A DNA stretch of 14,583 nt from Actinomycetes bacterium (GTDB lineage Bacteria; Actinomycetota; Actinomycetes; Propionibacteriales; Propionibacteriaceae), in assembly GCA_009785885.1 (NCBI GenBank), contig WQUE01000085.1, positions 1-14,583 on the forward strand. Direction: 5' to 3'. Positions 6,629 to 14,583 of the stretch are shown here, one piece after another. The notes beneath the pieces were generated by a model that did no database searches, was not told the DNA's origin, and saw nothing but the letters and a program-made list of their open reading frames with translations. How positions within the stretch are numbered: the stretch's first letter is position 1; every line of letters begins with the position of its first letter. A program made the position numbers and the translations under genes.

Positions 6629-8490
6629 CGGAGGCGGTGTGCCAGGCCGCTCGCGCGCCAGGCCGGGGTGCCGACGGCTTGGCGCACAGCGTCGAGCGTC
6701 CCGATGACGCGGACGCCGAACCGGGCGCGCGTCACGGCCGTGTAGAGCAGTTCGCGCGTCAGGAGCGGTGAGTCCGCCGGGGGTAGCACGAGCGTGACCT
6801 GGTCGAACTGGCTGCCCTGCGACTTGTGGACCGTGGTGGCGTACAGCGGCTGCACGCCGTCGAGTGCGGCCAGTGGCACCCGCAGGATCCGGTCCGGATC
6901 GCCGGTGACGACGACCGGACCCGTCGCCGAGTCGAACACCACGCCCTGATCACCGTTGGACGTGCCCCACCCAGGTTGGTTCACGGTCATGAGCACGGCC
7001 CGTCCCGGATACCAGTGCCCACCCGGCTGTGCGGCCTCGCCCGCCCGTGCCGCCTGCTCGACCGCCCGCCCCCAGGGACCCGCCCCGAACGGCCCCTCGC
7101 GGTGGGCGCACAGCAGCCGGTGGCCGTCGAGTGCGGCGAGGGCATCCGCCGCCGCATGGCGCCGGATGGCGGCATCGATTCGTTGGGCTTGGGTGGTGAT
7201 GTCGCGGCGTAGTTCGGGACAGGCCCGCAGGACCTCCGCGGCGGTGGCGCTCGCCTCGACGAACTCGACTCCGTCGTGACCGCTTGTCAACACCTCGATG
7301 GCGCGGTCAGGGTCGCCGTCGCGGATCGCCTGGGCCAGGTCGGCGATCGGGCCGGCGAAGCGCCAGGAGTGGTGGAGGCGGATGGTGGCACCCTCAACGC
7401 TGCCCCGCGTGCGGGGCAGAGCGGCATCGACCAGGTCGGCCAGGACGGCCCCGGCCTCCACCGAGGCGAGCTGGTCCGGATCGCCGACGAGAACAAGCCT
7501 CGTTGTCGGGCCGAGGGCCGCCAGGAGGGCCGCCATCATCGCGAGCGACACCATCGACATCTCGTCCACGACCACCACCTCGTAGGGGAGCGGGTTGTCG
7601 GGACCGTACCGGAAGCCGCGTCCGGGCCCCCGCGATCCCAGGAGCCGGTGCAGCGTGCCGGTCGCGACCTCCGCGCCGGGGAGGCGTGGTGCCGTGGCTC
7701 CGGGGTCGTCCGGGTCCGGGGATGTCTGCGCGCCCACCACGCCGGCGAGCCGTGCGGCCGCCTTGCCTGTGGGGGCCGCCAGCGCCGCGCGCAGTGGTGG
7801 CGCTCCCTCGCCGCGCGTGTCGGATCGGTCGGCGAGGACGCGAAGGAGAGCACCGATCAGCGTCGTCTTGCCTGTGCCCGGGCCGCCCGCCAGCACCGTG
7901 GTCCAGGACCGGGCGGCGGTCATGAGGGCAGCGCGCGCCTCCGGGGTCGAGGCGGTTCCAAGCACGCGCGCGATCACGGACACCAGGTGCGGCTCGTCGA
8001 CAACCGGCGGCGGTGCGCTCAGCCGCTCCAGGAGGACCCGGCACACGACACCCTCGTCGGACCAGTCGCGCGCCAGGTACAGATGCCCGTCGACCAGGCG
8101 CAGGGGTCGGGCGTCGCTCGGAGCAGAGCCGTCGGCGGCCAGCGGCGAGGCGGCCACCGCGTCTTCCCACGCCGTCTGGTCGGGCCAGGGGAGATCGTCG
8201 AGCGTCGCGGCGCCGGGCGCCCGGTCGAGTCGCTCGGCCAGTTCCCGGGCCTGCACCAGCGGGAGGCAGACCGATCCCGCGCGCAGCGCACGGACGGTGA
8301 GGGCCGCCGCCAGGATCACACGGTCGTCGTGCTCGCTGCCCAGCCAGGCCAACGTGGAGGCGACGTGCACGTCCGGCGCTTCGAGGATACCGGCGTGGGT
8401 GAACGCCGCCAGGATGCCAGTGGCCGCGACCGCCTGACGGCCGCTGGTCACGTCCGGTGTCGCCGCGGGATTGACGTCCGTGGCGTTCAT
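6616..8490 (-). CDS. recD: RecD, exodeoxyribonuclease V alpha subunit (SF1B 5'-3' helicase)
   Basis: Predicted RecD, the 5'-to-3' helicase of RecBCD, which also controls nuclease activity. The product is 624 aa, close to E. coli RecD (about 608). After an N-terminal RecB-contact region (1-170) come Walker A GGPGTGKTT (202-210, Lys208), motif Ia APTGKAAARL (239-248), the TGTLHRLLG motif (277-285), motif II VVVDEMSMV (306-314), III LVGDPDQLASVEAG (334-347), IV HHSWRF (373-378), V TTVHKSQGSQFDQV (552-565) and VI LLYTAVTRAR (581-590). Every helicase motif looks intact. The ATG at 8490 overlaps the recB TGA by four bases and has GGGAG seven bases upstream. The frame stays open further upstream within recB, but that extension is not helicase-like. 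The N-terminal RecB-contact region and the recC-recB context argue against a stand-alone RecD2. The stop falls in an 18-bp duplication. It is the last gene of the recCBD operon. Confidence 0.93.
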   Translation of the reverse strand: MNATDVNPAATPDVTSGRQAVAATGILAAFTHAGILEAPDVHVASTLAWLGSEHDDRVILAAALTVRALRAGSVCLPLVQARELAERLDRAPGAATLDDLPWPDQTAWEDAVAASPLAADGSAPSDARPLRLVDGHLYLARDWSDEGVVCRVLLERLSAPPPVVDEPHLVSVIARVLGTASTPEARAALMTAARSWTTVLAGGPGTGKTTLIGALLRVLADRSDTRGEGAPPLRAALAAPTGKAAARLAGVVGAQTSPDPDDPGATAPRLPGAEVATGTLHRLLGSRGPGRGFRYGPDNPLPYEVVVVDEMSMVSLAMMAALLAALGPTTRLVLVGDPDQLASVEAGAVLADLVDAALPRTRGSVEGATIRLHHSWRFAGPIADLAQAIRDGDPDRAIEVLTSGHDGVEFVEASATAAEVLRACPELRRDITTQAQRIDAAIRRHAAADALAALDGHRLLCAHREGPFGAGPWGRAVEQAARAGEAAQPGGHWYPGRAVLMTVNQPGWGTSNGDQGVVFDSATGPVVVTGDPDRILRVPLAALDGVQPLYATTVHKSQGSQFDQVTLVLPPADSPLLTRELLYTAVTRARFGVRVIGTLDAVRQAVGTPAWRASGLAHRLRGTG

Positions 8491-11400
8491 GCCGGGTCTC
8501 CCGCCAGGAGCCGGGATGCAGCGGCGACGAACGCGGGGTCCGGGCGCCAGAGGAACACGCCGTGGGGCACCCCCGCGAGTGTGGGGGTGCCGGGGCCGGC
8601 CATGCCGCGCACGAACAGATACCCCACGCCGCACGCGTCCCGTCCCGGATCGTAGCCGGACACGCGCCAGCGCAGGAACCGATCGGCCGCGACGGCATAG
8701 AGCAGCGCCTGCAGCGGATAGTGCGCCTGGATCATCGCCTCCGCCATGGCGGAGGGACCGTAATCCGCGGTCATCCCCGTGGCCCCGTCCCCTCCGAGGC
8801 GGTTGGTCTTGTAGTCGACGAGGAAGAAACGGGGGCGAGTGCCCGGCAGGCGCAGCAGAGCGTCGATCGATCCGGTCAGCCAGCCGGCCAGCACGCGGGG
8901 CGCGGCGGGGCTGGCGGCCAGCCGGGGGCCGTACGGGGCCAGCGGGTGATCGGACGGCAGGAACCGCGTGAACAGGTCCGCCAGCTCGGCCACGCACGAC
9001 CGGCGGCCACACGGTCCGCCGAGTGGCAACTCGAAGGACAGCTCGGGCAGCCGGTCGCGGGCCGGCACGTCGGCGAGGCAGAGGCCGTCGGCGAGCGGAC
9101 CGAGCGGCGTCCGCACGACGGCCTCCAAGGCGTCGGCCAGCGCGCCGGGATCGAGACCGGGCACCCAGGCCTGGTCCGCGCCGCGCGCACACGCGGCCCG
9201 CAGGTCCTCACCCAGGGTCGGCGACGCCGCGTCGACCGTCTGGAGCACGGCGTGGACGAGGCTGCCGAACTGCGTGCCGGCCGGCAACCCGAGAAACGGC
9301 GACGGGACTTCGCCCTCCCCGGGGGAGGAACCCGGTGCGGTCGCCGGTTCCAGCGCGGGCTCGTCCGTCGCCCCCGGTGTCTCGACGGGGCCGGTCCCGT
9401 CGAAGCCGGGCGTGTCGTGCAGGCCCGCCGTGAGGCCGCTGTAACTGGTCCGTCCCCACTCGGCGTCGATGGCGCGCGCGAAGCGGCGGGCGGCGAGGCG
9501 GGGCGCCGTGTCGGGCGGAGGGCCGGGTGGCGCCGCCGCCCGACTGACCGCGTCGACCACGTCCACGCTGGCCGGATCGAACCCTGCGGGATGGGTGTGG
9601 GCGAGTTGGCCGAGGCCGGAGTGTTCGGTGTTGACCTTGGTCGAGGCCCACCAGGCGATGACGCGCGAGCGTGCCCGCGTCGCCGCGACGTACAGCATCC
9701 GCAACGCCTCGGCATCGGCCTCGCGCAGATGGCGGGACCACCGGGCCGCCGACGCGTCGTCGGGCGGCGGCCCCCAGGGATCGCTGGGCGCGATGGACGA
9801 GCCGGGGTCGAGCGCCCATGTGCCCTCGCCGCGGACCACGAACGGTTCCCCCTGCGGTTGTCGCACTCCGCGGTCGGCCGCCTGGGGCAGCAGCACCACG
9901 GGGAATTGGAGGCCCTTCGCGGCGTGCACGGTCATCACCTGAACCGCGTCGGCGTCCGTCTCCAGGCGACGGGCGCGGTCTGCGCCGGGACGTTCCGCCG
10001 AACGGGCACGCCGGGCGCGCAGCCAATCGGACAGGGCGGCGACGGTGCCCGGCCGGGCGTGGGCACGCGCCCCGAGAAGCTCGGCCAGGTGCCGCAGGTC
10101 GGCGACGAGACGTTCACCGCCGGGGCGTCCCAGCAGGCGGGGCAGAAGCGCGTGCCGGTGCGACACGGCCCCGAACACGCCGGTCACCCCCACGTCGTCG
10201 ATGGTCCGGGCGTAGCCGCGCAGCTCCTCGACGAGAGCGAGGTGAGCGGACGCGTCCAGCGTCGCCAGATCGGCGGCCGTGAGACCGACAAGCGGCGTCA
10301 GGAGTGCCACGGCGATCCTGTCGGTGCGGGGATCGACGAGCGCGTCGAGGAACTGCTGCCACGCGGTCGCCGCGTCGGTCTCGAACACGCTGACCTGCCC
10401 GCAGAAGACCGCGGGAAGACCGGCATCCGACAAGGCGGTGCGCAACGCGTCGCCGCGCGCGTTCGTGGACACCAGGACGGCGATGTCGTTGGCGCGCAGG
10501 TCGCGCCAACGGCCTGGTTCGCCCAACGCGAACCGGCCCGGCTCGAGCAAGGCGGCGACCTGTCCGACGACGTCGGCGGTGATGATCTGGCGTGCCTCAC
10601 CGATGGCGAGGGGACGCTCCGAACGGACGCGGCGCACCTGGACGGCTTGGGCATACGCCGTCCGGACGGTGTCGCCGGGGCCGAGGCGGACGCCGAGGCC
10701 GGAGGTGGGCCGGTGGGCGGTCACGGCGGGCACGGCGATCGGCGCATCCGGCGTGCCGAGATTGGCCCCGGCGAACAGCACGGCGACGCCTGCGACGACG
10801 GGCGCGTCGGAGCGGTAGTTGGTGCCGAGCGTCCACACCTGGTCCGCCTGGCGGACCGCCGCGGCGTAGGCGTCCACGTCGGCACCCCGGAAACCGTAGA
10901 TGGACTGCTTCGGGTCGCCGATCAGCACCAGGACGCCACGCCCGGCGAACGCGCGGGCCAGGATCCGCCACTGGACCGGATCGGTGTCCTGGAACTCGTC
11001 GACCAGCACGACCGGGTGGGCGCGCGCAAGCCGCTCCCGGGCGACCGACCCCGTCGCCGGGTCGTCCAGGGCCGTGGCGAGCTGCCACAGCAGGTCGTCG
11101 TAGTCGATCAGCCGGGCGGCCCGCCGGCGCCGCTCGAACTCGGCCCGCGCGGCGACGATGAAAGCCCGACGATCCCAGCCCGGGACCGCCGGCGTGTCGG
11201 CCAGCGGAAGATGAGCTTGCCACAAGGCGGTGCGGGCCACGGCCCGGACGTCGTCCAGCGGGGGTGGTGCCGCGTCGTCGCGGAACTGGCGCAGGTACGT
11301 GTCCGCGACCACGTCGTCGATCAGCTGCGCGAGGTCGTCCTCGCCGGTGCGGGCCGTCGCGTCATGGTCGGCCAGCAGGCCGAGCTGATCGAGCATCCGG

Positions 11401-11795
11401 GCGCAGAACGCGTGCGTCGTGTCGATCGTCGCTTCGTCGAACCGCCCCAGCGCCTCGTCGATGCGGGCGATGCGTTCCGCGACCTCGGCGGCCTCGCCGG
11501 TGGCGAGGAGACGGTCGACCGCGTCGTCCGGCGGGACGCCCCGGGCCGCGTCACGGAGCGCCGCCCGGGCCGTCTGGAACCGCTGGTACACGCGTGAACG
11601 CAGTTCGCTGGTCGCCTGCCGGCCGAACGTGATCATCAGCACGTCCTCCAAGCGGTGCCGTCCCTCGGCGACGTAGCGCAGCGCGAGCGCGGCGATCGCG
11701 TACGTCTTCCCGGTGCCGGCGCTCGCTTCGAGCACGGTCGTCCCCTCGGGCAACGGACCCGTGATGTCGAACACCGCGGCCTCGCGTGTGGTCAT
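8487..11795 (-). CDS. recB: RecB, exodeoxyribonuclease V beta subunit (3'-5' helicase and nuclease)
   Basis: Predicted RecB, the 3'-to-5' motor and sole nuclease of RecBCD. The product is 1102 aa (E. coli 1180; mycobacterial forms about 1100). Motifs in order: Walker A EASAGTGKTY (23-32, Lys30), Ia ITFGRQATSEL (55-65), Ib DTTHAFC (125-131), II VDEFQDTD (265-272), III GDPKQSIYGFRGAD (293-306), IV TNYRSD (325-330), V TVHAAKGLQFPVV (622-634) and VI LYVAATRAR (701-709). A Pro/Gly/Glu-rich linker near 790-835 joins the helicase to the nuclease, which has His848, Asp978 (GSIDALL), Asp994 and Lys996 (VDYKTN), then Gln1029 and Tyr1033; this catalytic set looks intact. The ATG at 11795 overlaps the recC TGA by four bases, with GGGAGG seven bases upstream. 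The frame is open further upstream inside recC, but that extension has no helicase features and is rejected. It overlaps recD by four bases at its 3' end. Confidence 0.95.
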   Translation of the reverse strand: MTTREAAVFDITGPLPEGTTVLEASAGTGKTYAIAALALRYVAEGRHRLEDVLMITFGRQATSELRSRVYQRFQTARAALRDAARGVPPDDAVDRLLATGEAAEVAERIARIDEALGRFDEATIDTTHAFCARMLDQLGLLADHDATARTGEDDLAQLIDDVVADTYLRQFRDDAAPPPLDDVRAVARTALWQAHLPLADTPAVPGWDRRAFIVAARAEFERRRRAARLIDYDDLLWQLATALDDPATGSVARERLARAHPVVLVDEFQDTDPVQWRILARAFAGRGVLVLIGDPKQSIYGFRGADVDAYAAAVRQADQVWTLGTNYRSDAPVVAGVAVLFAGANLGTPDAPIAVPAVTAHRPTSGLGVRLGPGDTVRTAYAQAVQVRRVRSERPLAIGEARQIITADVVGQVAALLEPGRFALGEPGRWRDLRANDIAVLVSTNARGDALRTALSDAGLPAVFCGQVSVFETDAATAWQQFLDALVDPRTDRIAVALLTPLVGLTAADLATLDASAHLALVEELRGYARTIDDVGVTGVFGAVSHRHALLPRLLGRPGGERLVADLRHLAELLGARAHARPGTVAALSDWLRARRARSAERPGADRARRLETDADAVQVMTVHAAKGLQFPVVLLPQAADRGVRQPQGEPFVVRGEGTWALDPGSSIAPSDPWGPPPDDASAARWSRHLREADAEALRMLYVAATRARSRVIAWWASTKVNTEHSGLGQLAHTHPAGFDPASVDVVDAVSRAAAPPGPPPDTAPRLAARRFARAIDAEWGRTSYSGLTAGLHDTPGFDGTGPVETPGATDEPALEPATAPGSSPGEGEVPSPFLGLPAGTQFGSLVHAVLQTVDAASPTLGEDLRAACARGADQAWVPGLDPGALADALEAVVRTPLGPLADGLCLADVPARDRLPELSFELPLGGPCGRRSCVAELADLFTRFLPSDHPLAPYGPRLAASPAAPRVLAGWLTGSIDALLRLPGTRPRFFLVDYKTNRLGGDGATGMTADYGPSAMAEAMIQAHYPLQALLYAVAADRFLRWRVSGYDPGRDACGVGYLFVRGMAGPGTPTLAGVPHGVFLWRPDPAFVAAASRLLAGDPA
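8498..8502 (-). promoter_or_regulatory. Ribosome binding site of recD
   Basis: CTCCC on the plus strand reads GGGAG on the minus strand, seven bases before the recD ATG at 8490 and within the last codons of recB. With the ATGA overlap it identifies the start and implies translational coupling of RecD to RecB synthesis. Confidence 0.75.
8566..8591 (-). repeat. Perfect 9-bp inverted repeat near the 3' end of recB
   Basis: GGCACCCCC (8566-8574) and GGGGGTGCC (8583-8591) are perfect inverted arms with an 8-base loop, inside recB and about 75 bases before the recD start. In the recCBD mRNA they would form a GC-rich hairpin. No T-tract follows, so it is not a terminator. In DNA this GC-rich such stems are expected several times per window by chance, and the codons also encode conserved-looking protein, so a role in recD expression is only a possibility. 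Confidence 0.3.
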
Positions 11796-14583
11796 GCCGG
11801 CACCTCCCGCCAGCGCCTCTGGACGTCCCGCACGGGCAGCGAGGCCGCCACAAGCGGGCGCCACCACCACGCGGCCAGTCGCGCAAACCGGCCGTCCGGC
11901 TCCAACCCGGTCGCCGGAGCCGGATCGTCGGGGTCGGGCGGCACGGCCAGCAGATCGTCGAAGCCGGTCCCGGCGAAGAACATCGCCCAGGCCGGGTCGG
12001 CCGCCTCCCCGGGAACCGGCGAACCGCCGCCCGTCCACGCCTGTCGGGCGCGCGCCAAGCGCATCGAGTCGTCCGGACGAGCACCGGGCGTGGCGGGGGC
12101 GACGAAGTCGTGGCCCGTGCGAAGCGGCAACGGCACGAGGCGGCGCAGCCCCGCTTGGCGCAACGTCGCGGTCTGGGCGAGGAGCCGCCACGCCTCCTCG
12201 GGGGGAGGGGCCACGAGACCCACCAGCGGGCCCTTGCCCACGAGCACGGCGATGGGAGGCGGGCCATCCGGGTGCGCCACAGCGAGCCCGAGCAGCCGGA
12301 TCCAGGTGTCCACCAGGTGCGATGCCTGAATCCACCCGAAGCGGCACACCGCGAGCCGGTGGCCGTCGGCCTGGACCTGGCCGGTCAGGCGACACGACGA
12401 GGATCCGATGCGGATCGGCACCGGCTGGGGGCGCCACGGGATCTCGCGGAACTGCCGCGCGATGGAGGCCGCTTCGGCGGCGACACGGTCGACGAGCGAC
12501 GCGCCGGCCCACCCGGGCGGTGTGCCCGGGGTGAGCCGGGCCCGGGTGCGGGCCGCCTCCGGATCGGATCCGGCGAGGAGGTCGGTCAGAATGGCGTCGC
12601 CGAGACGCCACGTGAGCAAGGGATCGCCCGGCCCGATCAGCTGATCGCGCGCGGTCGAGGTCCAGCGGGCCAACCGTAGGTGGGCCGTCTCGCGCAGCAG
12701 TTCGTCGGCCGGGTTCCTCATGAAGCGGGCCAGGTCGTCCAGCTCCGCCGCGATGGGCGCGCCTTCGTCGGCGGGGGCGAAGTCGGTCCGCCACAGTGCG
12801 GCAGGCGGCGCCTCGGGAGGAAGCTGGGCACGCTGCGCCCCGGCGCAGGCCTCGGCGTCGAAGCTGAACGTGGGCCCGTGGCCGACCGGCGTGAAGTCGT
12901 CGGGGGCGTACGGCTGGGCCGGATGGTATCGCACGATGGCGTCCGCGAGCGCGTCGTCACGCGACGGATGCCACGCCCCGCCCTCCCCGTCGACTGCGCA
13001 GGCCTCCAACAGGTCGAGGACCGGCACGGAAGGGGCCAAGGGCTCGTTGGTCAGCGGGCTGGCACCCTGCGTGACGACGATGAAGCGATCACGTGCGGCC
13101 AGGAGCGCCTCGCAAAGGTGCGTGCGGCCCAGCGCGCGGGGATCGTCGAGAAGACGCGAGCGATCATGGGACGGGAGCGAGGCGCTGAGGTCGTCGCCGA
13201 GCACCGTCCGGCGCGGGGGGAAGCGGTCGTCGTCGAGTGCCAGCACGCAGACGACGCGGAAGCTCACGGCCGCAAGGTCGCCGAGGCGGGTGAACAGCAG
13301 CGAACCGTCGTCGTAGGCGGGGCGTCCGCGCGGTGCGGACGACCAACGCGGCAGCCAGACGAGGAGATCATCGAGCGACAGCAGACCGTCCCCGGCACCC
13401 GCCCCGGTCAGGCCGGACAGCACGAAGCGGGCGTGGTCCAGCGCGGAGGCGTCGTCGGACGGGGGGGTGAACAGCAGCGCGAGGCATCGGGACAGGCGGT
13501 CGGCCCACTGGGTGGCTGTGGCGGGCGTGGCACAGTCGTGACGGCACAGGCGTACCCGGGACACGAGTTCGGACAAGGCGCCGATCACCTCAAGATCGGC
13601 ATTGTCAAGATCCTGGGCCGGGGTGAGGCCCCCCAGCGGGTCGCCAGGCGTGGCCGGGAGCGCCAGACCGGCGTGAAGACGCTGGACGCCGTGCAGCCAC
13701 GTGCCTTCCCGGATGTCGGGCAGTCCGGCGTCGCCGCGGTGGGCGGCGTCCAGGCCCCAGACGATGCCCGCCGTCCCGATCAGGTCGGGCAGCCGCGCCA
13801 GATCGTCGGGGCCGAAGCCAAACGTGGCCGCGACCCACGGTGTCTGGCACAGTTCCAGCAGATCCTGGGCGCTGGCCCGCCCCTGCGGCAGGCGGAGCAC
13901 CCACGCGAGGCGATCGAGGACCGGGTCGGCGAGCCGGAGCGTGTTGGCGGCGACGCGGGCCCGCAGTCGTCGGCCGGGATGCCCGCCGGACAGGGGATCG
14001 TCGTGCGGGGAGAACGCGGCCTCGATCAGCGGGGCGAACGTCTCCAGGTCGGTGCACAGCACGAGGATGTCGCGCGGCTCCAGGCTGGGGTCGTCCGCGA
14101 GCAGGCCGCACACCAGATCGCGCAGCACCTCGACCTGCCGGTCGGGTCCGTGGCAGGCGTGGATCTGAAGGGAACCATCGGCGTGACGGGCGACGCCCGG
14201 TGCGGCGTGCCGCTGGTGGCGGATATCGTCCTGCACCTGGGCGAGCAGGCTCGGCGGCTCGTCACCGGGCCCAAAGGCCAGACGCCGCCCGCGGGGTGCT
14301 GCCTGCGCGAGCGGAGCGTAGCGCGCCGCGAACCCGTCGGGGTGTTCGGTTTTCACGAGCGGCGCATACCGGTACACCGAGGTCGGCACCACTCCGGCGA
14401 GGGCTTCGAGAAACTCCTCGTCGTCGGCCGCCAGGGGGGTGAGCGCGAGGACGCCGACGCGCGGCGGCAGACCTGGCCCGGCCGCGGCGGGCGGGGAGCC
14501 TGCCCGGGCGCGCAGGGCGGCCACGACCCGACGGTGGCGGCGGGCGGGATGCTCGACGGGCGACAGCGTCGGGTCGTGGCCGC
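11792..14583 (-). CDS. recC: RecC, exodeoxyribonuclease V gamma subunit (5' end cut by the window)
   Basis: Predicted RecC, the scaffold of RecBCD that splits the duplex and, in E. coli, reads Chi. 929 residues are visible. The first visible GTG (14524) is not the true start: the frame continues open to the edge with plausible protein (SPVEHPARRHRRVVAALR), and full RecC is about 1100 aa, so roughly 170-220 residues are missing. RecC hallmarks include CHGPDRQVEVLRDLV (near 14111-14155) followed by RDILVLCTDLETFAPLIEAAF (near 14010-14075), LPQGRASAQDLLELCQTPWV (near 13835-13895), GIVWGLD, and FRVVCVLALDDDRFPPRR (near 13215-13265). The C-terminal domain is the inactive nuclease fold: at LTGQVQADG (near 12365-12391) the RecB Gly-x-Ile-Asp is replaced, and no Asp-x-Lys follows, as in known RecC. 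The TGA overlaps the recB ATG by four bases. In the visible part recC leads the recC-recB-recD order; any promoter lies outside. Confidence 0.93.
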   Translation of the reverse strand, partial: GHDPTLSPVEHPARRHRRVVAALRARAGSPPAAAGPGLPPRVGVLALTPLAADDEEFLEALAGVVPTSVYRYAPLVKTEHPDGFAARYAPLAQAAPRGRRLAFGPGDEPPSLLAQVQDDIRHQRHAAPGVARHADGSLQIHACHGPDRQVEVLRDLVCGLLADDPSLEPRDILVLCTDLETFAPLIEAAFSPHDDPLSGGHPGRRLRARVAANTLRLADPVLDRLAWVLRLPQGRASAQDLLELCQTPWVAATFGFGPDDLARLPDLIGTAGIVWGLDAAHRGDAGLPDIREGTWLHGVQRLHAGLALPATPGDPLGGLTPAQDLDNADLEVIGALSELVSRVRLCRHDCATPATATQWADRLSRCLALLFTPPSDDASALDHARFVLSGLTGAGAGDGLLSLDDLLVWLPRWSSAPRGRPAYDDGSLLFTRLGDLAAVSFRVVCVLALDDDRFPPRRTVLGDDLSASLPSHDRSRLLDDPRALGRTHLCEALLAARDRFIVVTQGASPLTNEPLAPSVPVLDLLEACAVDGEGGAWHPSRDDALADAIVRYHPAQPYAPDDFTPVGHGPTFSFDAEACAGAQRAQLPPEAPPAALWRTDFAPADEGAPIAAELDDLARFMRNPADELLRETAHLRLARWTSTARDQLIGPGDPLLTWRLGDAILTDLLAGSDPEAARTRARLTPGTPPGWAGASLVDRVAAEAASIARQFREIPWRPQPVPIRIGSSSCRLTGQVQADGHRLAVCRFGWIQASHLVDTWIRLLGLAVAHPDGPPPIAVLVGKGPLVGLVAPPPEEAWRLLAQTATLRQAGLRRLVPLPLRTGHDFVAPATPGARPDDSMRLARARQAWTGGGSPVPGEAADPAWAMFFAGTGFDDLLAVPPDPDDPAPATGLEPDGRFARLAAWWWRPLVAASLPVRDVQRRWREVPA
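11803..11808 (-). promoter_or_regulatory. Ribosome binding site of recB
   Basis: CCTCCC on the plus strand reads GGGAGG on the minus strand, seven bases before the recB ATG at 11795 and inside the end of recC. It settles the recB start, puts Walker A at residues 23-32 as is usual for RecB, and excludes the long upstream extension of the same frame. Confidence 0.85.

Noticed and set aside
8491..9192. Upstream extension of the recD frame inside recB
   Set aside because: The translation is Arg/Gly/Pro-rich and not helicase-like; the ATG at 8490 with its Shine-Dalgarno site and ATGA overlap is the natural start.
8562..11597. A 1011-codon open frame on the plus strand antisense to recB
   Set aside because: The minus strand carries the complete RecB motif series with a good ribosome binding site. 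The plus-strand product is low-complexity, without recognisable motifs, and is a GC-driven shadow.
11796..12794. Upstream extension of the recB frame inside recC
   Set aside because: The extra 333 residues are low-complexity shadow sequence of recC; the ATG at 11795 with GGGAGG seven bases upstream places Walker A where RecB normally has it.

Overview
The window reads as a segment of a high-GC Actinomycetota-type chromosome. GC is very high, coding is almost gap-free, Shine-Dalgarno sites are GGGAGG-like, and AdnAB-type helicase-nuclease genes are present, a family best known from mycobacteria and relatives. I cannot assign a genus. All five genes encode subunits of DNA double-strand-break resection machines. 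I see no tRNA, rRNA, CRISPR array, insertion sequence or phage gene.

Left half, plus strand: adnA (about 85-3381) and adnB (3383-6565) form a two-gene unit with a 1-bp gap. Each protein has an N-terminal UvrD-like motor and a C-terminal PD-(D/E)XK (RecB-family) nuclease. AdnB has a canonical motor. AdnA keeps its Walker A lysine and the Asp-Glu of motif II, but motifs II and III are degraded. AdnA alone carries a four-cysteine iron-sulfur signature around its nuclease.

Right half, minus strand: recC, recB and recD are read in that order from the right edge towards the centre. Both junctions are 4-bp ATGA overlaps. RecB (1102 aa) has intact helicase and nuclease motifs, RecD (624 aa) has a complete SF1B motor, and RecC is cut by the right edge (929 C-terminal residues visible). 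The two operons converge with only 50 bp between their stop codons. An exact 18-bp tandem duplication spans the recD stop.

Taken together, the locus could supply two alternative end-resection complexes: AdnAB (two nuclease sites, one convincing motor) and RecBCD (two motors, one nuclease, a RecC scaffold). Both families are well described. The notable point is their tail-to-tail juxtaposition and the asymmetric decay of the AdnA motor, not a wholly new system.
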